From contig SFIS01000011.1 in assembly GCA_004555245.1 (NCBI GenBank), positions 15,621 to 79,620 of the forward strand: a DNA stretch of 64,000 bases, in the 5' to 3' direction. Made by a program: the position numbers and the translations under genes. The DNA is from Bacteroidales bacterium (lineage in GTDB: Bacteria; Bacteroidota; Bacteroidia; Bacteroidales; Bacteroidaceae). The number at the start of each line of letters is the position of its first letter. The first letter of the stretch is position 1. The notes beneath the pieces are model-generated. The model had not been told where the DNA came from. It did no database searches and worked only from the letters and a program-made list of their open reading frames with translations. Below, one piece after another: positions 8,023-15,830 of this stretch.

Positions 8023-8767
8023 AGCCCCTGTCGCACGAATCTGCGTCATCATGCCCACCTACAACAATGCCGGCACTGTCCGCCAGGTTGTGGAAGATGT
8101 CATGGCCTTCTGTGAGGATGTCATTGTCGTCAATGACGGGTGTACAGACGGCACGGCAGACGTTCTGAAGATGCTGCCGCAGAAGGTGACTGTCGTTGCC
8201 TATGGCAGCAACAGAGGCAAGGGTCATGCCCTCGTCGCCGGCTTCCGTAAGGCCATGGACATGGGATTCACTCATGCTGTCACCATCGATGCCGACGGCC
8301 AGCACTATGCTTCAGACATCCCGCAGCTCCTCGGAGCCATGGCCGCCAATCCGCGCGGCATCATCGTAGGCAGCCGCAATCTCACGCAGGAGAACATGCC
8401 GCAGCAGAACACCTTTGCCAACCGCTTCTCCAACTTCTGGTTCCGGCTGCAGACAGGCGTGCGGCTTCCTGACACACAGAGCGGCTACCGCCTCTATACG
8501 CTCTCCGCACTGCGCGGCATGAGCCTCATCACGTCACGCTATGAGGCAGAGCTTGAATTGCTCGTCTTTGCCTCCTGGGCAGGAGTGGAGGTCACGTCAG
8601 TGCCGGTCAGAGTCTATTATCCGCCGGCAGAAGAACGCGTCTCACATTTCCGCCCGGGCTACGACTTCTTCCGCATCAGCATTCTCAACACCGTGCTCTG
8701 CGTCGGGGCCTTGGTCTATGGACTTCCCCGGCGACTGGGCAGAACCATAAAGCGAGCCTTCAGATGA
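8009..8767 (+). CDS. Family 2 glycosyltransferase (polyprenyl-phosphate sugar transferase-like)
   Basis: A 252-residue GT-A fold enzyme. ICVIMPTYNNAGTVRQVVED is the nucleotide-sugar N-terminus, VVNDGCTDGT follows, and IDADGQH supplies the DxD-type metal site. The end lacks long membrane helices, so it is probably peripheral and resembles the dolichyl/undecaprenyl-phosphate mannose synthase group. GT2 enzymes recur in aryl polyene and flexirubin clusters, presumably to glycosylate a lipid carrier or the product. It shares a 14-base overlap with the dehydratase before it and an ATGA overlap with the acyltransferase after it. Confidence 0.88.
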   Translation: MTSSEAPVARICVIMPTYNNAGTVRQVVEDVMAFCEDVIVVNDGCTDGTADVLKMLPQKVTVVAYGSNRGKGHALVAGFRKAMDMGFTHAVTIDADGQHYASDIPQLLGAMAANPRGIIVGSRNLTQENMPQQNTFANRFSNFWFRLQTGVRLPDTQSGYRLYTLSALRGMSLITSRYEAELELLVFASWAGVEVTSVPVRVYYPPAEERVSHFRPGYDFFRISILNTVLCVGALVYGLPRRLGRTIKRAFR

Positions 8768-9546
8768 GCAGACCTATATATATACTCAGACAGACCGTCT
8801 ACACCGTCTTCTCGTTCAGCTATTTCCTGCTTACCGCATTTGAGCTGACAGTCTATGGCTTTGTCCTCCTGACGCTTGGAGGAGCGTCAGACGAGCATAA
8901 GCTGCGCTACCACCGACGGCTTCAGCGCCGTGCGCGGTACGTCATGAACCATATTCCCGGCACGACGTTCTCGTTCAGCAATCCCCATGGCGAGACATTC
9001 GAGAAGCCGGCAGTCATTGTCTGCAACCATCAGTCGCACATCGACCTCATGGCCGTCATGATGCTGACGCCCCATCTTATCATTCTGACAAAGGGATGGG
9101 TATGGAGAAATCCGTTCTACGGAATCATCATCCGCTATGCCGACTATTTCCCGGTGACGGAGACAGAACAGATGACCCGGAGCATTGAGGAGAAGGTGCG
9201 GAAAGGCTATTCGGTCGTTGTCTTCCCCGAAGGCACGCGTTCTGAAGATACACGCATTCTGCGCTTCCACCGCGGCGCGTTCTATCTTGCGGAGCAGACA
9301 GGGCTGGACATCGTCCCGGTCTTTATCGACGGCTTTGGCAAGGTGCTTCCCAAGAAGTCCTTCCATCTGCATCCCGGACATCTCACAGTTGAAGTGATGC
9401 CGCGTGTGAAGAGGGATGACCCAGCAGGCTGCCCCGGCTACCGCGACATGACGAAGCAGATGCATCGGCTGTACGTGGCGAAGAAAGCGGAGTCTGACAG
9501 CCTTCAGAGCGAACAGGCGGAACGGCAAGAGCCTCCCCGTGGCTGA
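8764..9546 (+). CDS. 1-acyl-glycerol-3-phosphate acyltransferase (PlsC) family protein
   Basis: A 260-residue membrane-anchored acyltransferase. An N-terminal hydrophobic segment (about residues 15-40) precedes the NHQSHIDLM motif (HxxxxD active site) and the acceptor motif FPEGTRSED. A further block, VVPVFIDGFGKVLP, is also typical. It is one of four acyltransferase domains in the cluster (1-510, this gene, the MMPL fusion and 19513). It probably transfers the polyene or a fatty acid to a glycerolipid-like acceptor; the acceptor is unknown. ATGA overlap with the glycosyltransferase. Confidence 0.88.
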   Translation: MSRPIYILRQTVYTVFSFSYFLLTAFELTVYGFVLLTLGGASDEHKLRYHRRLQRRARYVMNHIPGTTFSFSNPHGETFEKPAVIVCNHQSHIDLMAVMMLTPHLIILTKGWVWRNPFYGIIIRYADYFPVTETEQMTRSIEEKVRKGYSVVVFPEGTRSEDTRILRFHRGAFYLAEQTGLDIVPVFIDGFGKVLPKKSFHLHPGHLTVEVMPRVKRDDPAGCPGYRDMTKQMHRLYVAKKAESDSLQSEQAERQEPPRG

Positions 9547-9601
9547 AGACGGCATCCCGGGCCAGGCTGTTGGGAATAATGCTATATCAAACAAATTGAA
9601 A

Positions 9602-11086
9602 ATGAAGAAGTGTGTCATAATAGGAAGTGGTCTCGGCGGACTCTCGACGGGCTGTATCCTCGCCCGGAACGGATATGAGGTTACGGTCCTTGAGCAGGGC
9701 GGCCAGGTCGGCGGATGCCTCCAGTGCTTCCGCCGAGGAGATGCTGTCTTTGACACAGGTATGCACTATATAGGCAGCGCCGACCCCGGCCAGACGCTGC
9801 ACACGATGCTCAAATATCTTGGCGTTGACAAGGACATACGTCTGATGAGGCTCGACCCGGCAGGCTATGACATTGTATCTTTTCAGGGCGAACGCTATCG
9901 TTTCGCCAACGGGAGAGAGGAGTTCGTCGAGACATTGTGCCGCCAGTTTCCGCAAAGCCGTGACGAGCTTTATCGCTATTATGACCTCATAAAGCTTGTA
10001 GGCTCTTCGTCCTACATGCATTCCCTCAACCGTAATGTCGATGTCAATATCAATGCGGAGTATCAGATGCGCAGTGTCAATGATGTCATTGACAGCACGG
10101 TGAGCGACGAGTGCCTGCGTCAGGTCCTTGCAGGCGTGCTTCCTCTGTATGCCGGAGAGAAGGACCGCACGCCGTTCTCCACTCATGCCATGATAACGGA
10201 CTTCTACAATCAGAGCGCTTTCCGCATCGTGGGCGGCAGCGGGATGGTGGCAGACTCGCTCGCGGCATCGATACGCGGCATGGGCGGACAGGTGCTTGTC
10301 AGACGGAAGGCTGTCAAGGTGGAGTGTGACGAGACCTCGGCCACAGCAGTCATCACCGCCGACGGGGAGCGCTTCCCGGCAGACCTCGTCATCAGCGCGA
10401 TACATCCCAGCTGCACCATGGAGCTTGTGGACAGCCACAGATTCCGTCCGGCATACCGCCGCCGCATAGAGAATCTGCGCAACACTACGTCCGCTTTCAC
10501 CGTCTATCTGAAGTTCCGCAAGAACACGGTGAGATACATGAACAGCAATCTCTACTGCTATCGCGGCGACAAGACATGGGGCTGTGAGAAGTATGATGAT
10601 GCGACATGGCCGAAGAGCCTCCTCTATATGCACTTCTGCCATGAGGCGAATCCGGAGTTTGCGCTTACGGGTGAGATTCTGACATACATGAGCTTTGACG
10701 AGACGCGGCGCTGGTTAGGCACAGAGATCGGCCGCCGCGGCGAGGACTACGAGGAGTTCAAGCGCAACAAGGCGGAGAAAGCCATCAGCGCACTTGAGGA
10801 GACTGTGCCGGGCATAAAGGGATGCATAGAGAAGTTTTACACCTCCACGCCGCTGACATACTATGACTATACCGGCATTCCTGACGGCGCAATGTACGGT
10901 GTGGCAAAGGAGGTCAACGCCTTAGGAGCAGGGACTGTCTCTTCCAAGACGCGCATCCCGAACCTTCTCCTTACTGGACAGAGCATCATATGCCACGGCA
11001 TGCTCGGCGTCATTGCAGGCAGCTTCATGACCTGCGCTGAGGTCCTGACGACAGACGAGATATTTGCACAACTGAAATCAGTGTAA
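9602..11086 (+). CDS. FAD-dependent oxidoreductase, phytoene desaturase (CrtI)-like
   Basis: A 494-residue flavoprotein starting MKKCVIIGSGLGGLSTGCIL, a dinucleotide-binding GxGxxG followed by the acidic residue in VTVLEQG. The C-terminal LLLTGQSIICHGMLGVIAGS is the CrtI/amine-oxidase FAD-contact region. CrtI-like oxidoreductases are regular in flexirubin and some carotenoid-like clusters; here it may isomerise, desaturate or hydroxylate the polyene. The ATG at 9602 gives the correct start; upstream in-frame codons are not homologous. It directly precedes darA by 11 bases. Confidence 0.87.
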   Translation: MKKCVIIGSGLGGLSTGCILARNGYEVTVLEQGGQVGGCLQCFRRGDAVFDTGMHYIGSADPGQTLHTMLKYLGVDKDIRLMRLDPAGYDIVSFQGERYRFANGREEFVETLCRQFPQSRDELYRYYDLIKLVGSSSYMHSLNRNVDVNINAEYQMRSVNDVIDSTVSDECLRQVLAGVLPLYAGEKDRTPFSTHAMITDFYNQSAFRIVGGSGMVADSLAASIRGMGGQVLVRRKAVKVECDETSATAVITADGERFPADLVISAIHPSCTMELVDSHRFRPAYRRRIENLRNTTSAFTVYLKFRKNTVRYMNSNLYCYRGDKTWGCEKYDDATWPKSLLYMHFCHEANPEFALTGEILTYMSFDETRRWLGTEIGRRGEDYEEFKRNKAEKAISALEETVPGIKGCIEKFYTSTPLTYYDYTGIPDGAMYGVAKEVNALGAGTVSSKTRIPNLLLTGQSIICHGMLGVIAGSFMTCAEVLTTDEIFAQLKSV

Positions 11087-11097
11087 CGGAAACAGGC

Positions 11098-12006
11098 ATG
11101 AAAATAGCAGTCTTTTATTACACACAGACCGGCCAGGCGCTTGAGGCGGCAAAGTCCGTCTGCCGTCCGATAGAGGAGGCAGATGACGGCAGCCATGTCA
11201 TCTGCAAGGAGATTGTCCCGCTGACGCCTTATCCCTTCCCTTGGAGCCGCCACGCCTTCTTCGACGTCTTTCCTGAGACACGCCTCGGCATCACCCCCTC
11301 TGCCGGCATCAGGAGCATAGACTTTTCCGACATAGCCGACGCAGACCTCGTGATGGTTGTCGGACAGTCGTGGTTCCTCTCGCCGTCGCAGCCTCTGCAG
11401 TCGTTCTTCACAGACAGGCAGGTCATGCATTATCTGTCAGGCCGCGATGTCATTTTCGTCAATGTCTGCCGCAACATGTGGGTGATGACGATCCGCAAGG
11501 TCAAAGCCTATCTCTCAGAAGCCGGAGCACGTCTTGCAGGACATATCGTCTTGCAGGACAGGGCAAGCAATCTCGTGAGCGTCATCACCATCATACGCTG
11601 GCTCATCTATGGCAAGAAGGACGCTTCGCGCTGCCTCTCCAAGGCCGGAGTCTCAGACAAGGACATACTCTTCGCGGCACGTTTCGGCGATGTGATACGC
11701 CAGACATTCAAGGCCGGAAAGCTCAGCCGGCTGCAGGAGCGGCTGCTTCAGGCAGGCGCCATCGACTATAAGCCCTCTGTCGTTTTCATGGAGAAGACCG
11801 GCCACCGGATGTTCGGTCTGTGGGCGCGCTTCGTCAGACGCAGGGGCGGACAGGGCGACCCGAGACGCCGAAGGCGGCTTGACATCTTCTATGCCTATCT
11901 CCTCTTCGTCCTCTTTGCCGTCTCTCCGATAGGCCAGGCAGTCTTCTGGCTCACCTGGCCTCTGCACAAAGGCGGCGGCAGCCGGCACAAGGACTGCGGC
12001 GTGTGA
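11098..12006 (+). CDS. darA: DarA-like dialkylresorcinol aromatase (flavodoxin-like)
   Basis: A 302-residue protein with a flavodoxin-like N-terminus (MKIAVFYYTQTGQALEAA, the FMN phosphate loop) and a central VMVVGQSWFLSPSQP block. The C-terminus has a membrane-like segment (YAYLLFVLFAVSPIGQAVF). This architecture is that of DarA, which together with DarB forms the dialkylresorcinol ring; established work assigns DarB to condensation/cyclisation and DarA to aromatisation. The next gene in the operon is a DarB-like KAS III, supporting the call. No alternative function fits better. Confidence 0.85.
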   Translation: MKIAVFYYTQTGQALEAAKSVCRPIEEADDGSHVICKEIVPLTPYPFPWSRHAFFDVFPETRLGITPSAGIRSIDFSDIADADLVMVVGQSWFLSPSQPLQSFFTDRQVMHYLSGRDVIFVNVCRNMWVMTIRKVKAYLSEAGARLAGHIVLQDRASNLVSVITIIRWLIYGKKDASRCLSKAGVSDKDILFAARFGDVIRQTFKAGKLSRLQERLLQAGAIDYKPSVVFMEKTGHRMFGLWARFVRRRGGQGDPRRRRRLDIFYAYLLFVLFAVSPIGQAVFWLTWPLHKGGGSRHKDCGV

Positions 12007-12192
12007 CGCCCTGCGGACAGAATGCAGCCTGCGCGCCATGGCGGCAGATGAGGCAGGATGTCTCCCCGCAGCAGCCGTTTCGTGCATTCACAGAGCCGTA
12101 TGGCCACGCACAAGTGAGAGGGCAGAGGCCTTGAGCAGATTCAGTATAATGTCAGGCTGAGCCTGGCAGCCAAAAAACAAAAGCAACTACAC

Positions 12193-13329
12193 ATGGAAGT
12201 TTACATAACCAAATCATCCAGATTCATGCCTAATGAGCCGGTGAGCAACGCAGATATGGAGACATATCTCGGCATGATCGACGGCAGACCGTCAAAGGCA
12301 CGTGCCATAGTGCTGAACCGCAATGGCATCAAACAGAGATACTATGCTTTGGACAAGCACGGCAACGTCACGCACACCAATGTCCAGATGGCGGCCAATG
12401 CCATACGCGGACTGATGGACGAGAGCCTTTCCGTTGACGACATCGACCTCATCGCCTGCGGCACTGCGTCGCCGGAGCAGCTCATGCCTTCCCACGGATG
12501 CATGGTCCACGGCGAGCTTGGCGGCAGCCGCAACACTGAGGTGGTCTCTTTCGCCGGCTCGTGCTGCACGGGAGTCCAGGCTCTGAAATATGCGTGCATG
12601 GCAGTGCAGCTCGACCCGGAGAAGAAAGCCGTGGCGTCAGCCTCAGAACGTCTCTCTGCATGGATGCGCGCCTCATACTTCCAGCAGGAGTCAGAACGTC
12701 TGTCACAGCTGGAGAAGCAGCCGATGCTTGCCTTTGAGAAGGAGTTCCTGAGGTGGATGCTTTCAGACGGAGCCTATGCTCTCCTCGTCGAGGGAAAGCC
12801 TGCCCCAGAGCGTCTCTCCCTGCGTGTGGACTGGATAGAGGTCACATCTTTCGCCAATACGAAGGAGACCTGCATGTATGCCGGAGGCGAGAAGGACGCT
12901 GACGGCAGTGTCAGGGGGTGGACACTCTTCCCTGAGAGCGAGTGGCTCTCGCAGTCGCTCTTCGCGCTGAAGCAGGACACACGCATGCTGTCCGAACACA
13001 TTGTGCCCTTAGGCATTGACTTCCTGCTGCAGCTGGGAGAGAAGCATCAGTTCACGCCTGACGACATCGACTGGTTCCTCCCGCATCTCTCCTCCATGTT
13101 CTTCAAGGAGAAGATACTCTCTGAGTCAAGGCAGAGGGGCTTCTTCTTCCCTGAGGAGAAGTGGTTTGTCAATCTTCCTTACGTCGGCAACATCGCTTCT
13201 GCCTCCGCTTTTGCGATGATAGAGGAGCTGCTGGGCGCGGGAAGTCTGAAGAGGGGACAGCGAATACTGATGATGATTCCCGAGAGCGCCCGCTTCTCCT
13301 ACTGCTACTGCCATCTCACCGTCTGCTGA
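12193..13329 (+). CDS. darB: DarB-like ketosynthase III (dialkylresorcinol condensing enzyme)
   Basis: A 378-residue KAS III (FabH-like) protein. Catalytic Cys125 sits in FAGSCCTGVQALKYA, the His in WFLPHLSS and the Asn in YVGNIASAS, a complete Cys-His-Asn triad. The start MEVYITKSSRFMPNEPVSN is typical of DarB homologues. DarB joins a second beta-keto acyl unit to the first to make the cyclohexanedione ring that DarA aromatises. A 186-base gap separates it from darA, the largest inside the cluster; no promoter consensus was evident there. Together with darA this defines the cluster as dialkylresorcinol/flexirubin type. Confidence 0.88.
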   Translation: MEVYITKSSRFMPNEPVSNADMETYLGMIDGRPSKARAIVLNRNGIKQRYYALDKHGNVTHTNVQMAANAIRGLMDESLSVDDIDLIACGTASPEQLMPSHGCMVHGELGGSRNTEVVSFAGSCCTGVQALKYACMAVQLDPEKKAVASASERLSAWMRASYFQQESERLSQLEKQPMLAFEKEFLRWMLSDGAYALLVEGKPAPERLSLRVDWIEVTSFANTKETCMYAGGEKDADGSVRGWTLFPESEWLSQSLFALKQDTRMLSEHIVPLGIDFLLQLGEKHQFTPDDIDWFLPHLSSMFFKEKILSESRQRGFFFPEEKWFVNLPYVGNIASASAFAMIEELLGAGSLKRGQRILMMIPESARFSYCYCHLTVC

Positions 13330-13445
13330 CGGCGGCCGGCCCACATGGCAGCCGGCGTGCAGCGAGGAGCTGCTCAGCAGAGCTGGCGAAGGCGCGGACG
13401 AGCGCTCTCCCTGACGAAAAAGAAGACTAAGCAAGAACAAGTGAA

Positions 13446-13847
13446 ATGAAAGTTGAAGAAGTGCCGCAAGACCTGAAGTATTTTGCCGGGACAGTCGTAA
13501 GAGACGTTGACTACGCTGTCGATGCAGACGGGCAGTACAAAATGGTGATGAGCGACGGATGGTCGCCCAAGAACGATGCCCTTGAGGTGATGATGGATGA
13601 CATCTACGAGCAGTGTGACGAGGTCCTGGAACGTGTGCGCAAGGGGGAGACAAGCCCTCTTGAGTATCACATGGTGCGCAATCTCATGACCGTAGAGCTG
13701 CTCTCAGACTATACGGGCATCTCCAAGCGCAAGATACGCAAGCATCTCCAGCCGGAGCATTTCGGGAGGCTTGATGCCGAAACCGTTGCCCTCTATGCCG
13801 ATACGCTGCGCATTGATGCAGACGAACTGAAACGAATACCAGAGTAG
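13446..13847 (+). CDS. Conserved cluster protein with a helix-turn-helix-like C-terminus
   Basis: A 133-residue soluble protein. The N-terminal half (YFAGTVVRDVDYAVDADGQ) is of unknown fold. The C-terminal half (LLSDYTGISKRKIRKHLQPE, then LDAETVALYADTLRIDADEL) reads like an XRE-type helix-turn-helix with the recognition helix SKRKIRKH. It lies directly after darB and ends 12 bases before the BtrH-like gene, so it is either a cluster-specific regulator or a carrier/scaffold protein. Function is not established; the HTH resemblance is by eye. Confidence 0.7.
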   Translation: MKVEEVPQDLKYFAGTVVRDVDYAVDADGQYKMVMSDGWSPKNDALEVMMDDIYEQCDEVLERVRKGETSPLEYHMVRNLMTVELLSDYTGISKRKIRKHLQPEHFGRLDAETVALYADTLRIDADELKRIPE

Positions 13848-13859
13848 AAAAGCCCGATT

Positions 13860-14891
13860 ATGGAACTGAATCTGAGCCATCGCCCTACCGCCCACTGCGA
13901 GAACGGGGCCATCTCCACCCTGCTGCGCTATCACGGGGTGGACATGTCAGAGCCTATGATCTTCGGGCTTGCCAGCGGACTCTTCTTCTGCCATCTGCCG
14001 TTCGTGAAGATGTCAGGCATGCCGGTGACGACATTCCGCACATTCCCCGGCGTGCTCTTCAAGCGCATCACGCGCCTGCTGGGCATAAAGACAGAGAGCC
14101 GCCGCTATCTCAGCAAGGACAAGGCCATGGCGGCCATGGACGACGTGCTTCTCCGCGAAGAGAAGCCTGTCGCCTGTGTCGTGGGAATGTACTATCTGCC
14201 TTATATGCCCATAGAGTACAGGTTTCACTTCAACGGGCACAACATCTGCATCATCGGCAAGGACGAGCAGACTGGCGACTACGCCGTGCTCGACTCCAAC
14301 GCGACGCAGAAGGTCACCATCAGCCGCAGGGACCTGCTGAAGGTGCGCTTCGCAAAAGGCGGGACCTATCCTCTCCTCGGGCAGATGTACTGGATAAAGT
14401 CCATGCCTGAGCAGCTCCCGGACTTGTCGCCACTCATCCTCAGGGCCATACGCAAGACGTGCCGCAATATGGCCTTCACCCCGAAGTTCGTGCCGTACGC
14501 CGGAGCACGCGGCATCATCTATCTCTCCCGCAGGATACGCAGGTGGGAGCAGAAGATGGGCAAGCGGCGCGCCATGCTCAACCTCGCGCAGCTCATACGC
14601 ATGCTTGAGGAGATCGGCACAGGCGGCGCAGGCTTCAGGTTCATGTACGGAGCCTTCCTCCAGGAGGCTTCCGCCGCGACCGGACTGACAGAGCTGAACG
14701 CCTTCTCGCAGCGCATCACGGAGATTGGCGATCTGTGGCGCGAGTTCGCCTACAAGGCTTCGCGCATCTGCAAGCGGCGAGCCGGCGAGAGCTATACCTA
14801 CGACGACCTCGGCGACATGCTCGAACGCATCGGCGGACTTGAGCTGGCCTTCTTCCGCGATTTGGACAGCCTCGTGTCCAAGAGCCTCTGA
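13860..14891 (+). CDS. BtrH N-terminal/DUF4872 acyl transferase (papain-like)
   Basis: A 343-residue protein with the BtrH_N plus DUF4872 layout. Cys13 in AHCENGAI, His127 in NGHNICIIG and Asp145 in VLDSN are placed like a papain-type Cys-His-Asp triad. BtrH moves an aminoacyl group from a carrier protein to an amine in butirosin synthesis; here the co-located ACPs and AMP-forming ligase suggest transfer of an acyl group from an ACP to the resorcinol/polyene product or to a lipid head group. That role is inferred. No signal peptide, so it acts in the cytoplasm. A 12-base gap separates it from the gene before. Confidence 0.82.
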   Translation: MELNLSHRPTAHCENGAISTLLRYHGVDMSEPMIFGLASGLFFCHLPFVKMSGMPVTTFRTFPGVLFKRITRLLGIKTESRRYLSKDKAMAAMDDVLLREEKPVACVVGMYYLPYMPIEYRFHFNGHNICIIGKDEQTGDYAVLDSNATQKVTISRRDLLKVRFAKGGTYPLLGQMYWIKSMPEQLPDLSPLILRAIRKTCRNMAFTPKFVPYAGARGIIYLSRRIRRWEQKMGKRRAMLNLAQLIRMLEEIGTGGAGFRFMYGAFLQEASAATGLTELNAFSQRITEIGDLWREFAYKASRICKRRAGESYTYDDLGDMLERIGGLELAFFRDLDSLVSKSL

Positions 14892-14931
14892 GCCGGCATC
14901 CCGTAACCCAATCCGAACATTCCGCATCACA

Positions 14932-15741
14932 ATGACCAAGAGAATCTTTTTAGCCCTCATGCTGGCCTTTGCGGCAGCGAGGGTGTCCGCATACAAGCTC
15001 ACCCCATACATCCCTGAAGAGAATCCTACGGGCGCAGGCGTCATCGTTTGTCCCGGCGGCAGCTATTTCTGGCTTGACAAGGCCACAGAGGGACGAGGCG
15101 TGGCAGAGTGGCTGTGCGCCAACGGCATCGCCGCCTTCGTGCTGGAGTACAGCCACGGAGGGTGGGGGGCTTTCGCCTTCCATGTACGAGGGGCAGGCCG
15201 CAGCTTCCCCGCCGGCTTCAACGACCTGCGCCGCGCTTTCGCCGAAGTGCGCGCATCGGCGTCAGACTACAATCTCAAGGCGGAGAACATAGGCTGCATG
15301 GGCTTCTCGGCAGGAGGCCATCTCGTCATGTACGCCGCCGAGCAGCTGGCAGGAACAGACGAGCAGCCGGCCTTCGTGGCGCCGATGTATCCTGTCGTCT
15401 CCATGACTCATCCCTGCACCCACAAGCGTTCGCGGAGAGGGCTTCTCGGGGAGTTCCAGTCGAAGGCGATGCGCGACTCCCTGTCGCTTGAGCATCATGT
15501 GCCTGCCGGCTGTCCTCCCGTCTTCCTCATGAACTGCGACGACGACCCCGTCGTCCATTACCATAATGCAGAACTTCTCGACTCCGCCCTCACCGTCCAC
15601 AACATCCCCCACCAGTATGAGCACTACCGCACGGGCGGACATGGCTTCGGTGCTACGGCAGCTAAGACCACCGATGAGGCTATACAGTGGAAGGAACGCT
15701 TCCTCGCCTGGCTGCACGGCCTGCTCGGCACGAAGGATTAG
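14932..15741 (+). CDS. Exported alpha/beta hydrolase (esterase/lipase-like)
   Basis: A 269-residue protein with a signal peptide (MTKRIFLALMLAFAAARVSA). The catalytic serine lies in GFSAGGH, the acid in NCDDDPVVH and the histidine in TGGHGFG; the oxyanion block is VIVCPGGSYF. This is the acetyl-esterase-like BD-FAE/xylanase-esterase type (GxSxG hydrolase). Being exported and next to BtrH, it could deacylate or ester-modify the exported product, but carbohydrate esterase activity is possible. The ATG at 14932 is chosen because the upstream in-frame codons lie inside the previous gene. Confidence 0.82.
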   Translation: MTKRIFLALMLAFAAARVSAYKLTPYIPEENPTGAGVIVCPGGSYFWLDKATEGRGVAEWLCANGIAAFVLEYSHGGWGAFAFHVRGAGRSFPAGFNDLRRAFAEVRASASDYNLKAENIGCMGFSAGGHLVMYAAEQLAGTDEQPAFVAPMYPVVSMTHPCTHKRSRRGLLGEFQSKAMRDSLSLEHHVPAGCPPVFLMNCDDDPVVHYHNAELLDSALTVHNIPHQYEHYRTGGHGFGATAAKTTDEAIQWKERFLAWLHGLLGTKD

Positions 15742-15830
15742 GCCCGGCCGCCGCATGTCAGATGCAGGGCAGCCAGCGTCAGCGCGGCTGCCTGCAATAA
15801 CAGAGGCGCGATGCCTCAGCTACGAAACAT

